Assembly: GCF_001975225.1 (NCBI RefSeq) | Contig: NZ_CP019445.1 | Coordinates: 2,232,001-2,296,000, forward strand | Source of the DNA: Kosakonia cowanii JCM 10956 = DSM 18146 | Lineage (GTDB): Bacteria > Pseudomonadota > Gammaproteobacteria > Enterobacterales > Enterobacteriaceae | Length of the DNA: 64,000 nt | Reading direction: 5' to 3' | Shown: piece after piece, positions 1 through 9,830 of the stretch | Numbering within the stretch: the stretch's first letter is position 1 | How the letters are laid out: each line of letters begins with the position of its first letter | Made by a program: the position numbers and the translations under genes | The notes under the pieces: generated by a model | Database searches by the model: none | Seen by the model: only the letters and a program-made list of their open reading frames with translations | What the model was told of the DNA's origin: nothing

Positions 1-1
1 G

Positions 2-3000
2 ACGTTAACGGGCCCGGAACTGCACAACAACGGCTTATGGCAGGGCAATAATGGCCTGGCGGTGAGCGGCGACACGCTGACCACCGGCGCGGGATCGCGC
101 ACCCTGAGCGGCGGTGCGTTGACGCTGGATGGTAGATCGCTCACCACGCTGGGGACGTTGCAGGGCAGCCAGGTCAATGTGGCCGCCGATAACTGGACGC
201 TCGGTGGCTCGCTGCTGAGCCAGGGTGAGCTGACGGCCAGGGTTGGCGACACGCTGGCCTTGTCCGGCTCGTTAACCAGCCAGGGTGGAATGAATGTACG
301 CGCTCAGACGCTGAATAACGACGGGCAGATGCTGAGCGTCGGTGATATTACGTTGAGCGGCCAGTCGCTGACCAACACCGGCATGCTTCAGGGCAACAGC
401 CTGGCGGCACATGAGAGCCGCATCACCAACACGGGCAAACTGATCGGGCTGAAAGGCCTGCAACTGGATAATCGTCAACCCGCTGTCACCACACTTGCGC
501 GCATGGCGCTGGTGGCACCGGCGCTTGAGCTGAGCAACGGCGCGACGGGATCGTTACTCACTCAGGGCACGCTCGATATTACCGCCGGGACGGTGCGTAA
601 CGCCGGGAGCTGGCAAGGAAACCGGGTAATTTTGGCGGCCCAGTCGCTGGAGAATGGCGGCGCGGTGCAGAGCGCCGGGGCGCTGAACCTGACGCTTACG
701 GGCAATCTCAACTCCACGGCGGGCAGTAAAATTACCGCCATGGGCGCGGCGGCGTTGCAGGCGCTCTCGCTCACCAACCAGGGGCAGTGGGCGGCAGCCA
801 CCCTTACGCTGAAGGGCAACACACTCGATAATAGCGGCGCCATCAGCGGGCGCGACGGCGCGACCGCGACGCTCAACGGCGCATTCACCCAGCAGGCGCG
901 GGGCACGTTTGCCAGCAACGGTGCGCTGGGGCTGACCGCCGCAACCGTGGGCAATCAGGGCAAAATCCAGGGCGGTGATCTTACGCTCACGGCGAATTCG
1001 CTGACCAACAATGCGGGTGCCGAACTGGTGAGCGCCAGAGGGCTAACGCTGACCGCGCCATCACTGTTCAACTATGGGCTGATTCAGGGGGCGGGCGAAA
1101 CCCGCATTGAGAGCACCGCACAGGCAATAAATGCGGGCAAACTCCTCTCCGGCGCGCGTCTGACCTTAACCACCCCGCAATACAGCGGCGCGGGCTGGTT
1201 ACAGGCCACCAATCTGATCCTCAATGCCGCCAATAACGCTGGCACCGGGACGCTGCTTGCCGACCAGATGACGCTGACCGGCAACACCTTCACTAACCAG
1301 GGCACCACCCAGGCCAACAACCTGGCGCTGAATTACGCCCAACTCACTAACAACGGCACGCTGCTGGGCAACAGCCAGTTGACGGTCAATGCCTCACAAG
1401 TGAATCAGTCTGCTAGCGGCAAGCTCTTCAGCGGCGGCGATCTGTTTGTTGGCGCAACCGGCATGAATGCGCTGGGGCAGGTGGTTGCGCTGGGCAACCT
1501 GACGCTGCAACTCGCCGATGCCTTTACCGGTAAAACGGCGCTGGCGGCGGGCAGAAATCTGAACATCAGCAGTAATGGCGCAATTGATAACCAGTCTGTG
1601 ATGCAGGGCCAGGCAGTCAACCTGAGCGCAGGCGGGCAGCTGACGAACAACGGGCAAATCACCACCGGCAACGGTAGCAGCACCCTAAGCGGCAGCACGA
1701 TTGTGCTGAATGGTAATGGCTCCCTGCAGGGCGGCGGTGATGTGACGCTGTTAAGCCGCGGCGGGATCGCAGTAAACGGCTTTACCGGCACCCGCGGCAG
1801 CCTGACGCTCAGCGCGCCGGGAAGCATTGTTAACACCGCGCTGCTCTACGCGGCGAACAACCTGGCGCTCTATGCGAACACGATTACCAACCAGCGCGGC
1901 GATATGCTGGCAGGGAATAACCTGACGATGCAGCGTGATGCGGCGGGGAATACGAATAGTGAAGTGGTTAACACGTCAGGGAATATTGAAACGCAGAGTG
2001 GTGATATCACCATCAGAACCGGGCATCTGCTGAATCAGCGGGATGGGCTCAGTGTTAATAGCTGGACTGAACCTGCAACCCAGACGGGGGCTATTCAGGA
2101 TAAGTTATATTTGAGTATTAAGGATTTCCCAGTTGAAAGCCTGAAAAAAAATAAACTGCAATTTGTACCGGGCGATAAAGATCAGATCCAAAAAATAGCC
2201 TCATCAGTTACCCATAGTTCAGTAAACGCCAACGGTGGTGCAGGCGGTGTAGTTTCCGGGCGTGATATATCTATCTTTGCAGGTGCGCTGGATAATAAAG
2301 CAAGCCGTATCCTAAGTGCCCGAAACATTGCGTTATTCGGTACTGATCTCAATAACCAGAGCTATCAGGATGGAACCGTAACAGCGTATTACACATACAA
2401 ATATTCATCCACAACGGACACTTCTCGATCCAAGAAGGTCATAGATCCATCAAGTAGTGGCTATTTTATTTACGAGTTAAGTGGGCAAACCACAGAAGCT
2501 GTAAATGGTCAGAACTATCGCGCCGTTATCCAGGCCGGTGGTAATGTAACCGCTAACTTCAGTAGCAATATCAGTAACGAAACAACCACCTCCAACGCGG
2601 GTGGTGTGAGTGGTACGATTACCGCTCCTGCACTGAATACCCTGAGCAACCAGGGTATTGGCGGTAGCGTGGCAAAACAGGCGCTTGCCGCAGGCTCCGC
2701 GTCCGTCAACTCGCCGCAGTGGCAGGATCAGCTACAAAACGCGCTGCAGCAGATTAACGGCGGCGGTTCGCTGGACAATGGCACAACCGCCGGAACGGCG
2801 CTGAGCACCGTCAGCGGCCAGCAAAAAGGCAGTGCCAGCCTCGGTAATGCAGGAAGCCTGGCCAGTGCCAATGTTACCCAGGCGGCGCTGAAAAATATCG
2901 CTAACAGCGGACCCGGTCAGCATCAGGGGAAAACCGTTGATACCAGCGCCTATCCGCTGCCAACGGGTAATAACGGCTATTTCGTGGTGTCGGCTAACCC

Positions 3001-6000
3001 GAAAAGCCCTTATCTCATTACCCTCAACCCAAAACTGGACGGGCTGGGTGATTTAGATCCGGCGCTGTTCGGCGACCTGAATGTATTACTGGGGCTGTCG
3101 CCTTCGGCCTCCGCGCCCGGTTATAACGCCGCGAACCTGCCGGCCGGGGTTAACCCTGCGGCGAAGCCCACCGGGCAGAACTCTTCCGGGTTACCTGGCG
3201 GCATTACGCCAGTCAGCCTGGTAAATGGTCCGTCGCTACCGCAGGGAATGGCGCCGTCAGAGGGCGTGAAGCTTGTCAGTGCGCCTGGCGGTATCGCCGG
3301 TGCGGGCGTATCAACGCCTGATTTGGCAGGCAACCCGCTCTTCGTCCAGGCTGGCATGACCACACTGGTTGCGCCGCGCGAGACCAATCCAAAGTATACC
3401 GACGAGAAGCTGTTCCTCGGTTCAGCCTACATGCTGGACCGCATCAACCTGAAACCGGATTACGACTACCGTTTCCTCGGTGATGCCGCATTTGATACCC
3501 GTTATGTCAGCAATGCCATGCTGAACCAGACCGGTAACCGCTACCTGAACGGTATCGGCTCCGATCTGGAGCAGATGCGCTACCTGATGGATAACGCCGC
3601 CAACGCGAAGCAATCCCTGGGGCTGCAGTTTGGTATTGCGCTCACCGCCGATCAGATTGCCGCACTGGACCACAGCATCCTGTGGTGGGAGCGCGCGACC
3701 ATCGGCGGCGAAACGGTGATGATCCCGAAACTTTACCTCTCGCCGAAAGATGTCACCGTTAATAACGGCAGTGTTATTGCCGGGAACAACGTCACCATTA
3801 ATGGCGGCAAGGTCACCAACAGCGGCAGTACGCTGCTGGCGCGCAACGATCTCAGCGTTAACAGCGCCTCGCAGATTATCAACACTAACGATGCGCTGCT
3901 GAAAGCGGGCGGCAATGTCGATCTCAGCGCCGTTGGCGATATCAACAACATCAGCTCTGCCATCAGTGGCAAAACGGTAGCGCTTGAGAGCCTCGACGGC
4001 AGCATCAACAACATCACTCTGGCCGACCAGTTTGCGCTCAATGCGCAGGGTAAGGGCGGCACGATAAGCCTGAAGGACACCACGCTTGGCAGCATCGCCA
4101 GTATCACGGCGCTGGATGGCTTATCGCTCACGGCCGGAAAAGATATCACGCTCACTGGCTCTACCCTGGCGGCAGGCGGCGACCTGCTGATGGACGCGGG
4201 CGGCAATATCGCCGTCAACGCCATTGAAATTAACGATGCTCACAGCCAGTCCGGCTTCCGGCGGCAAACGCCGACCAGCCGGTCCACCGTGAGCTATCAG
4301 GGCAGCGGCATCACAGCGGGCGGATCGCTCTCCATGCAGGCAGGCGAAGATTTAACGCTGACCGCCAGCGATGTTCGCGCAGGGAAAGATGCTTCGCTTG
4401 CCGCGGGCAATGATCTCAACCTGAATGCGCAGCAGACCAGCCAGAGCAGCCGTAACGGCAACAGCGAAAATCACAGCACCGGGCTTGATCGCACCACTGT
4501 CAGCGCGGGCGGTAACCTGATCCTCACCGCTGGGCAGGATATTCATTCCCAGGCCGCCGGGCTGGCAGCAGAGCAGCAGGTCGGGATGCAGGCCGGGCGC
4601 GATGTCGATCTACAAGCCGCAGAGATGACGCAGGGCGACAGTTATAAAGCCCGCAAAAAAACCGTTATCAACGAGCAGGTACGCCAGCAGGGTACGGAGA
4701 TTGCCAGCGGCGCTGGCACCACGATTATCGCCGGGCGCGATATGAATGCCGAAGCGGCACAGGTGACAGCGCAGGGCGATATCGGCGTGCAGGCTGGGCG
4801 TGACATCAACCTGACGACCGCCACCGAGAGCGATTACCACTACCAGGAGCAAACCAAAACCAAGAAAGGGTTCCTGAAAAAAACCACCACGCACACCATC
4901 TCTGAACAGAGCGCAACGCGCGAGTCCGGCACGCTGCTGAGCGGCGATAACATCACCCTCAAATCCGGCAATGACCTGCTGGTGAAAGGCTCGAATGTAG
5001 TGGGTGATGGCAATGTGGCGCTGAGTGCCGGTCACGATGTCAATATTGAGGCCGCCACCAACACGGATTCGAACTGGCAGTTCAAAGAGAAGAAAAAGAG
5101 CGGCCTGATGGGCTCCGGCGGGATTGGTTTCACCATCGGCACCAGTAAAACCACACAGGATCTGAAAGAGAAGGGCACCACCCAGAGCCAGAGCATGAGC
5201 GCCATTGGCAGCAACGGTGGCAACGTCGCGATTAACGCGGGCGAGCAACTGCACGTGGGCGGCGCAGATCTGGTGGCGAAAAAGGATCTCTCCCTTTCCG
5301 GTGACAGTGTGGTTGTCGAGCCTGGCCGTGACAAACGCGTCAGTGACCAGACGTTCAAGCAGAAGAGCAGCGGCCTGACAGTAGCGCTCTCCGGCGCGGT
5401 CGGCGATGCGGTGAACACGGCGGCGACCACCGCCATGGAAGCCAAAGATCAGAGCGACGGACGACTGGCCGCATTGCAGGCCACCAAAGCGGCGCTTTCC
5501 GGCATTCAGGCCGGGCAGGCGAGCCGTCTGGCAGATGCTGTCAGCGGCGGCGATATGACGAAGAACGGTGCGTTCGGCGTGATGGCCTCCATCGGTGGGC
5601 AGTCGTCGAAATCCACCTCCCACTCGGAGCAGGAGACCAATACCGGCAGCACGCTCAATGCCGGGAACGATCTCAGCATCACCGCCAGCGGCAAAGGGCA
5701 GGCGGCGAACAGCGGCGATATTGCTATTGCGGGCAGCCAGCTGAAAGCCGGGAAAGATCTCACTCTCGATGCCGCGCGGGATATCACCCTCACGGGCGCG
5801 GCAGATACCCAGAAAACCACTGGCAGCAACTCCAGCAAGGGCGGCTCCCTTGGCGTCGGCATCACCGCCGGAAAAGATGGCGCAGGGTTTACCGTTTCCG
5901 CCAGCGGCAACGCCGCGAAGGGCGGCGAGAAAGGTAGCGGCACCACCTGGAAGGAGAGCACGCTGGATGCCGGGCAAAATGTCAGCCTGAGCAGCGGGCG

Positions 6001-8179
6001 GGACACCCTGCTGCAGGGCGCGCAGGTTAATGGCGACAAGGTGACGGCGGATGTTGGCCGAGACCTGACGCTGAGCAGCCTGCAGGACAGCGATAACTAC
6101 AACAGCAAGCAGCAGAGCGTCAGCGGCGGGCTGAATTACACCTTCGGCAGCGGAGCGGGTGGCAGCTTCAGCTACAGCCGCGACAAGATGAAGAGCAACT
6201 ACGACTCGGTGCAGGAGCAGACGGGTATCTTCGCTGGCAAGGGTGGTTTCGATGTTACGGTCGGCAACCATACGCAGCTGGATGGCGCGGTGCTTGCCAG
6301 CCGCGCAGAGGCCGACAAAAACCGGCTCGACACCGGTACGCTTGGCTTCACGGATATCGCCAACAAAGCGGATTACAAAGTCGAACACGTCGGCGGCGGG
6401 TTCAGCACCGGGGGAAGCATTGCCGGCAACGTGATCGGCAATATGGCGAGCAACATGCTGACCGGGCTCGGCGGTAGCGGGCATGCCGAAGGCACCACGC
6501 AATCAGCGGTGGCTGACGGTACGGTGATTGTGCGCGATACCGCGAATCAGCAGCAGGATGTCGGCACGCTGAGCCGCGACACGGAACATGCCAACGGCAG
6601 CATCGACCCGATATTTAACAAGGAAAAAGAGCAACGGCGCCTGCAAACGGCACAGCTGATTGGCGAGATTGGCAGCCAGGTCTCGGATGTTGTGCGCACC
6701 GAGGCGAAGATCACCGCGACGGAAAACGCCAAAGCCAGAATGCAACACGCGGATGAGAAAGACCGCGCGGCAGCCATCAGCCTGCTGCAGAAGGCAGGGA
6801 AGCCGGTTACTGATGAGGCCATCAGTGACCAGATGTACCAGACCTTCTATAACCGAGAGTTTGCGAAAACACAACAGGGCACAGGCGGCAGCGTTCAGCG
6901 TGCCATCACTGCCACAACTGCCGCAGTGCAGGCGCTGGCGGGAGGCGACCTCAAATCAGCGATTGCCGGTGGCGCCGCACCTTACCTGGCGAATGAGATC
7001 GCCAGGTTAATCCCCGAAACAGATTGGCAAGCACGCGTGTTGGCGCACGCTGTGGTGAATGCCGTGCTGGCGGCAGCCAGCAAAAAAGATGCAGCGACCG
7101 CAGCGGCAGGAGCCGCCACCGGAGAACTGGCAGGCATAATTGCCGTTGACACGTACCATAAAACCGTTGGTGAACTGAGCGAGGAAGAGAAACAGACCGT
7201 TTCCGCACTGGCAACACTGGCATCCGGCCTTGCCGGCGGCCTCGTGGGCGACAGCAGCGCAAGTGTGGTGGCAGCGGCGCAGGCCGGGAAAACGACGGTT
7301 GAGAATAATGCACTGAGTACCAATCAATTAAGCGCATATGCTGAAAGAGCCAGGAGTTGTCAAGGATCTGGTTGCGAAAGCGTTGTTAGAGAAATGATCA
7401 CGCTAAGTGCAGAGCAGCAGGTAGATATAGCTGTTCTTTGTACAACCAATCCAAAACAGTGCCAACAGAAATATGGTTATCTGGTAGAGCAATGGCCAGC
7501 GTTTGATGCAATGATCAAACACATGGCTGCCGATGGATCACTGCCAAATGATTTCAGAGATGCGCTGACGCCGACGTATGCTCAAGGGATTGAAGCTCAA
7601 GGCATTATGGCCAGTCCAGGTTGGACTGAACGCTTCGAAGCTATGGGTGCTAATAAGGATGTTGCAGAGGCAATGGCGGCAACCCTGCCATTGTTGATTA
7701 GCGGGGCGAAAGGCTCGCGTGGAAGTAATAAAGTTAACAGCCAGCCGAACGTCAATCCTTATCAGATCAAAGAAAATATTGCTGTAAGTCAGAAAGGAAA
7801 TAGCGCAAGCAATTTTGGTAAATATCTGGAAAAAGAAAAATTAGTCAATCCAGCAAATAATAAGATAGTTACTGAGCATACAATAGTTTCTTCTGGGAAA
7901 GCTCCAAAAACGTCGGCACCAAATTCAGTTTATGAAGTTTCTCGTGCAGATGGAACTAAGAGTATTACTTATTATGATGATAAAGGAAGGACGTTTTCAC
8001 GCGAGGATTTCGGGCAACAAAAAACACATGGTCAATTAGGGTATGATTCAAACGGTAAAGTTCCGCCTCACGAGCATAAGATTAGTTATAACGAACGTGG
8101 GTATGTGGATAAAAAATATTATCGAGAAATAGATAAGAATGGTAAGCCTGTAGGCCCTTGGATTGAAGATAAAAATTAA
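2..8179 (+). CDS. cdiA: CdiA-type contact-dependent inhibition exoprotein, 5' end outside window
   Basis: The frame is open from the first bases, so the N-terminus (signal, TPS domain) lies upstream; about 2,725 residues are visible. Long tracts of degenerate FHA beta-helix repeats (many N-x-G, AGxDL and LxAGxD patterns) fill nt 2-2060 and about 3750-6500. A YP-type domain with YRFLGDAAFDTRYVSN and ILWWERA lies at about 3330-3740. A pretoxin region ends in VENN at 7298-7309. The last 290 residues after VENN form the variable toxin tip, and base composition drops to AT-rich there. Family knowledge: a two-partner-secretion effector exported by CdiB that kills neighbouring bacteria by delivering its C-terminus. 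The tip has a His-rich end (HG at 8027, PPHEH at 8063-8077), which suggests a nuclease toxin; a resemblance to polymorphic toxin type 24 is only a guess. The partner cdiB is not in view. Confidence 0.9.
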   Translation, partial: TLTGPELHNNGLWQGNNGLAVSGDTLTTGAGSRTLSGGALTLDGRSLTTLGTLQGSQVNVAADNWTLGGSLLSQGELTARVGDTLALSGSLTSQGGMNVRAQTLNNDGQMLSVGDITLSGQSLTNTGMLQGNSLAAHESRITNTGKLIGLKGLQLDNRQPAVTTLARMALVAPALELSNGATGSLLTQGTLDITAGTVRNAGSWQGNRVILAAQSLENGGAVQSAGALNLTLTGNLNSTAGSKITAMGAAALQALSLTNQGQWAAATLTLKGNTLDNSGAISGRDGATATLNGAFTQQARGTFASNGALGLTAATVGNQGKIQGGDLTLTANSLTNNAGAELVSARGLTLTAPSLFNYGLIQGAGETRIESTAQAINAGKLLSGARLTLTTPQYSGAGWLQATNLILNAANNAGTGTLLADQMTLTGNTFTNQGTTQANNLALNYAQLTNNGTLLGNSQLTVNASQVNQSASGKLFSGGDLFVGATGMNALGQVVALGNLTLQLADAFTGKTALAAGRNLNISSNGAIDNQSVMQGQAVNLSAGGQLTNNGQITTGNGSSTLSGSTIVLNGNGSLQGGGDVTLLSRGGIAVNGFTGTRGSLTLSAPGSIVNTALLYAANNLALYANTITNQRGDMLAGNNLTMQRDAAGNTNSEVVNTSGNIETQSGDITIRTGHLLNQRDGLSVNSWTEPATQTGAIQDKLYLSIKDFPVESLKKNKLQFVPGDKDQIQKIASSVTHSSVNANGGAGGVVSGRDISIFAGALDNKASRILSARNIALFGTDLNNQSYQDGTVTAYYTYKYSSTTDTSRSKKVIDPSSSGYFIYELSGQTTEAVNGQNYRAVIQAGGNVTANFSSNISNETTTSNAGGVSGTITAPALNTLSNQGIGGSVAKQALAAGSASVNSPQWQDQLQNALQQINGGGSLDNGTTAGTALSTVSGQQKGSASLGNAGSLASANVTQAALKNIANSGPGQHQGKTVDTSAYPLPTGNNGYFVVSANPKSPYLITLNPKLDGLGDLDPALFGDLNVLLGLSPSASAPGYNAANLPAGVNPAAKPTGQNSSGLPGGITPVSLVNGPSLPQGMAPSEGVKLVSAPGGIAGAGVSTPDLAGNPLFVQAGMTTLVAPRETNPKYTDEKLFLGSAYMLDRINLKPDYDYRFLGDAAFDTRYVSNAMLNQTGNRYLNGIGSDLEQMRYLMDNAANAKQSLGLQFGIALTADQIAALDHSILWWERATIGGETVMIPKLYLSPKDVTVNNGSVIAGNNVTINGGKVTNSGSTLLARNDLSVNSASQIINTNDALLKAGGNVDLSAVGDINNISSAISGKTVALESLDGSINNITLADQFALNAQGKGGTISLKDTTLGSIASITALDGLSLTAGKDITLTGSTLAAGGDLLMDAGGNIAVNAIEINDAHSQSGFRRQTPTSRSTVSYQGSGITAGGSLSMQAGEDLTLTASDVRAGKDASLAAGNDLNLNAQQTSQSSRNGNSENHSTGLDRTTVSAGGNLILTAGQDIHSQAAGLAAEQQVGMQAGRDVDLQAAEMTQGDSYKARKKTVINEQVRQQGTEIASGAGTTIIAGRDMNAEAAQVTAQGDIGVQAGRDINLTTATESDYHYQEQTKTKKGFLKKTTTHTISEQSATRESGTLLSGDNITLKSGNDLLVKGSNVVGDGNVALSAGHDVNIEAATNTDSNWQFKEKKKSGLMGSGGIGFTIGTSKTTQDLKEKGTTQSQSMSAIGSNGGNVAINAGEQLHVGGADLVAKKDLSLSGDSVVVEPGRDKRVSDQTFKQKSSGLTVALSGAVGDAVNTAATTAMEAKDQSDGRLAALQATKAALSGIQAGQASRLADAVSGGDMTKNGAFGVMASIGGQSSKSTSHSEQETNTGSTLNAGNDLSITASGKGQAANSGDIAIAGSQLKAGKDLTLDAARDITLTGAADTQKTTGSNSSKGGSLGVGITAGKDGAGFTVSASGNAAKGGEKGSGTTWKESTLDAGQNVSLSSGRDTLLQGAQVNGDKVTADVGRDLTLSSLQDSDNYNSKQQSVSGGLNYTFGSGAGGSFSYSRDKMKSNYDSVQEQTGIFAGKGGFDVTVGNHTQLDGAVLASRAEADKNRLDTGTLGFTDIANKADYKVEHVGGGFSTGGSIAGNVIGNMASNMLTGLGGSGHAEGTTQSAVADGTVIVRDTANQQQDVGTLSRDTEHANGSIDPIFNKEKEQRRLQTAQLIGEIGSQVSDVVRTEAKITATENAKARMQHADEKDRAAAISLLQKAGKPVTDEAISDQMYQTFYNREFAKTQQGTGGSVQRAITATTAAVQALAGGDLKSAIAGGAAPYLANEIARLIPETDWQARVLAHAVVNAVLAAASKKDAATAAAGAATGELAGIIAVDTYHKTVGELSEEEKQTVSALATLASGLAGGLVGDSSASVVAAAQAGKTTVENNALSTNQLSAYAERARSCQGSGCESVVREMITLSAEQQVDIAVLCTTNPKQCQQKYGYLVEQWPAFDAMIKHMAADGSLPNDFRDALTPTYAQGIEAQGIMASPGWTERFEAMGANKDVAEAMAATLPLLISGAKGSRGSNKVNSQPNVNPYQIKENIAVSQKGNSASNFGKYLEKEKLVNPANNKIVTEHTIVSSGKAPKTSAPNSVYEVSRADGTKSITYYDDKGRTFSREDFGQQKTHGQLGYDSNGKVPPHEHKISYNERGYVDKKYYREIDKNGKPVGPWIEDKN

Positions 8180-8188
8180 GGTGCAATC

Positions 8189-8662
8189 ATGTCAAATAAT
8201 GTCTATGGATATTTACAACCTGCAATGGGAAGTTCCTTAGATCTCATGTCTTTAGGGAAGTATGTGGGTGATAGCTCTTTAAATATTAGAGAGATAACGA
8301 AGGGAGAGTTGTTTAATTATCCTCTGGCATACTTGCCAGAAGATGGCTGTTTTATATTTGATATTGCAGATCGGCGGGGTAGCATTAATGCAACGTATTT
8401 AATTGATTATTCAGAATATGATCCTATATCAGCAGATATAGGTTTTCCTCCTGATCCAAAAGAACGTTTAAATATTCTTTTAGATGCTTTTTTTGAAATG
8501 ATAAAGATATCAAATGCAAAAAAAATGGTTGTTTCATTGAATGAGTGCGAACAAATTGAAACAATAAAAAAAATTCAGTTATCTGATTTATATGAGGTCA
8601 TACATGCTGATTTCGAAAAGTATCAAGCGCCACCGGATACTCTTTATGAAATTATTGTTTGA
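8189..8662 (+). CDS. Probable cognate immunity protein of the CdiA toxin tip
   Basis: 157 residues, acidic and cytoplasmic, with no signal peptide or membrane segment. It starts 9 bases after the cdiA stop, with an AAGGTG Shine-Dalgarno overlapping that stop, so it is almost certainly co-translated with cdiA. Position is the main evidence: CDI immunity genes directly follow cdiA and neutralise the specific C-terminal toxin. The composition is AT-rich like the toxin tip and unlike the FHA part of cdiA, as expected for a toxin/immunity pair exchanged as a unit. I do not recognise the protein family, so the immunity call is inferred from location. Confidence 0.75.
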   Translation: MSNNVYGYLQPAMGSSLDLMSLGKYVGDSSLNIREITKGELFNYPLAYLPEDGCFIFDIADRRGSINATYLIDYSEYDPISADIGFPPDPKERLNILLDAFFEMIKISNAKKMVVSLNECEQIETIKKIQLSDLYEVIHADFEKYQAPPDTLYEIIV

Positions 8663-8766
8663 CTTAAATTACTTTTTAGCTTTTTCTTGGTCACTTTTTC
8701 TCCGCCAGCTGTATGCATAGCACCTGTCACATTACTTTTGTGGTGAACTTTGCCCGATGATTTTTT
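8663..8766 (-). other. Short reverse-strand open frame in the gap after cdiI
   Basis: Read on the minus strand, about 35 codons downstream of a TAG have protein-like composition, including KVHHKSNVTGAMHTAGGEKV and a lysine-rich end, and run into the 3' end of the immunity gene. There is no start codon or ribosome site. It may be a remnant of another gene or chance. The rest of this gap on the plus strand becomes a toxin-tail remnant from 8747. Confidence 0.2.
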
Positions 8767-8878
8767 CTATAAGAAAGAGAAGATCCCTAGTTTGGAAAAT
8801 TCCGGACCTGAACATCCCGCTTATCCAGTTAATCCGAAATTTTTTGATAAAATGAACGATCCTAAGGTTATTGCATGA
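8747..8878 (+). pseudogene. Vestigial toxin 3' end preceding an orphan immunity gene
   Basis: After a TGA at 8744, a 43-codon frame (KKEKIPSLENSGPEHPAYPV, then NPKFFDKMNDPKVIA) runs to a TGA at 8876-8878 that directly abuts the ATG of the next gene at 8879. It has no start codon. In CDI loci, displaced toxin/immunity modules typically keep the toxin 3' end in front of the immunity gene, and this fits that pattern. The toxin class is not recognisable from so short a piece. Confidence 0.5.
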
Positions 8879-9426
8879 ATGAGTGTTACTGGTTGTATGG
8901 AATGCTCAGATATAGCTTCTGAGCTTCTTGAAATGAGAATGTTTCGATTTCTGATAAATCAGAGGGTTAAAGTAATGTTTCCTATCGGTACAAAAGAGAC
9001 AATATTGTTGGACTTTATTGGTTCTTTGGGAAAATTGGAGTGGTTACATTATCAGAGCCGTATTCAAGATGAATGGATCAATGACCACTTTGAGAAGATT
9101 AATCGTTCTAAGTATCCCCCATATTCCAGCTTCCGTTTTGAAAATGAACTTTCTGAGGTTATTTACTTATGGAGGATGCAATTGAGTCATATAAAGGGAA
9201 GGTTGAATGGTGTATGACTCATCATCCGAAAAAGTATGGTTCTGGCATTAATTATCGTATTTTTCCTACATTTGTTGAGAGGCTAAGGCATATTAAAAGT
9301 ACGCAGGACGTTAATCACTATATCGAAAAGTATTACCCAGAATTCGGCCCGATAGCCTATGACGATCTTGCTGGTTTAACCGAGCATATACGCTTGGTAT
9401 TTAAAAATTCTGGGTATGATGTTTAA
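8879..9426 (+). pseudogene. Orphan immunity gene split by a frameshift
   Basis: Two overlapping frames together look like one protein of about 180 residues. The first (8879-9217, 112 aa) ends shortly after FENELSEVIYL. The second (9169-9426, 85 aa) begins MEDAIESYKGKVEWC and continues through YPEFGPIAYDDLAGL. The join needs a one-base shift near 9165-9170; the tail of the first frame (LSHIKGRLNGV) is the shadow of IESYKGKVEW in the second. The gene directly abuts a toxin-tail remnant. It is either a decayed immunity gene or carries a sequencing error. Two genuine overlapping genes are less likely. The family is not recognised. Confidence 0.5.
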
Positions 9427-9619
9427 ACTAAGTGTGTAAGTAATTTGATGCGTCGGCTAATTTAGTTATGTAAGTTAAGTTTCCTCATGACTTTTCTCAA
9501 TACTCTAATCGATGCTGAATCCTTGCCATTAATTAGGATATGTATCTTATTATTGGTTCTTGATTGAATAAGCCAGTTAGCTAGCTAAGCTAAGGTTTAA
9601 AGATGTTTTTATCGAACAT
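9427..9619. other. AT-rich gap with no gene seen
   Basis: No coding frame, RNA gene or convincing terminator is visible. It is the first half of a 404-base gap in the immunity array. The second half holds a duplicated kptA 3' end and a toxin-tail remnant, listed separately. Confidence 0.4.
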
Positions 9620-9750
9620 TAGTCGCATTTTCTCAAATTATAGGTGGCTTCACCTTACTCAACTTGCCATGAAGATGATCAGGATGAGTAGCCATCACTC
9701 CTGCATATACTCATACGGCACATGCTCCGTTAACCAAACTCCATTATCCC
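9620..9750 (-). repeat. Duplicated remnant of the kptA 3' end (left direct repeat)
   Basis: This stretch matches 13928-14069 in the same orientation. The core from AAGATGATCAGGATG to CCATTATCC (9669-9749) differs from the right copy by only a few substitutions and one 6-base gap. The right copy holds the last codons of the intact minus-strand kptA plus its downstream flank, so this left copy is a kptA tail without its gene. The two copies bracket about 4.3 kb of orphan immunity genes as direct repeats. Confidence 0.75.
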
Positions 9751-9829
9751 AGTCAGAGTTCACCCTGTTACAAAAGAACAAGGTGATCAATTACTGCGTG
9801 AAGCTGCTGAGGCAAGGGTGAGGCACTGA
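9749..9829 (+). pseudogene. Vestigial toxin 3' end preceding an orphan immunity gene
   Basis: From the breakpoint of the kptA repeat a short frame (PVRVHPVTKEQGDQLLREAA, then EARVRH) reads to a TGA at 9827-9829, one base before the ATG at 9831. No start codon is present. The abrupt change from kptA-derived sequence to this tail marks a recombination junction at about 9749. Confidence 0.45.
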
Positions 9830-9830
9830 A

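Noticed and set aside
4610..6502. Long open frame of 630 codons antisense to cdiA
   Set aside because: It is a mirror frame of GC-rich FHA repeats; the plus-strand cdiA frame is unmistakable and the antisense product has no recognisable domain or ribosome site.
9603..9821. 72-codon frame with an ATG
   Set aside because: It crosses the duplicated kptA tail and a recombination junction, so it is a composite chance frame.
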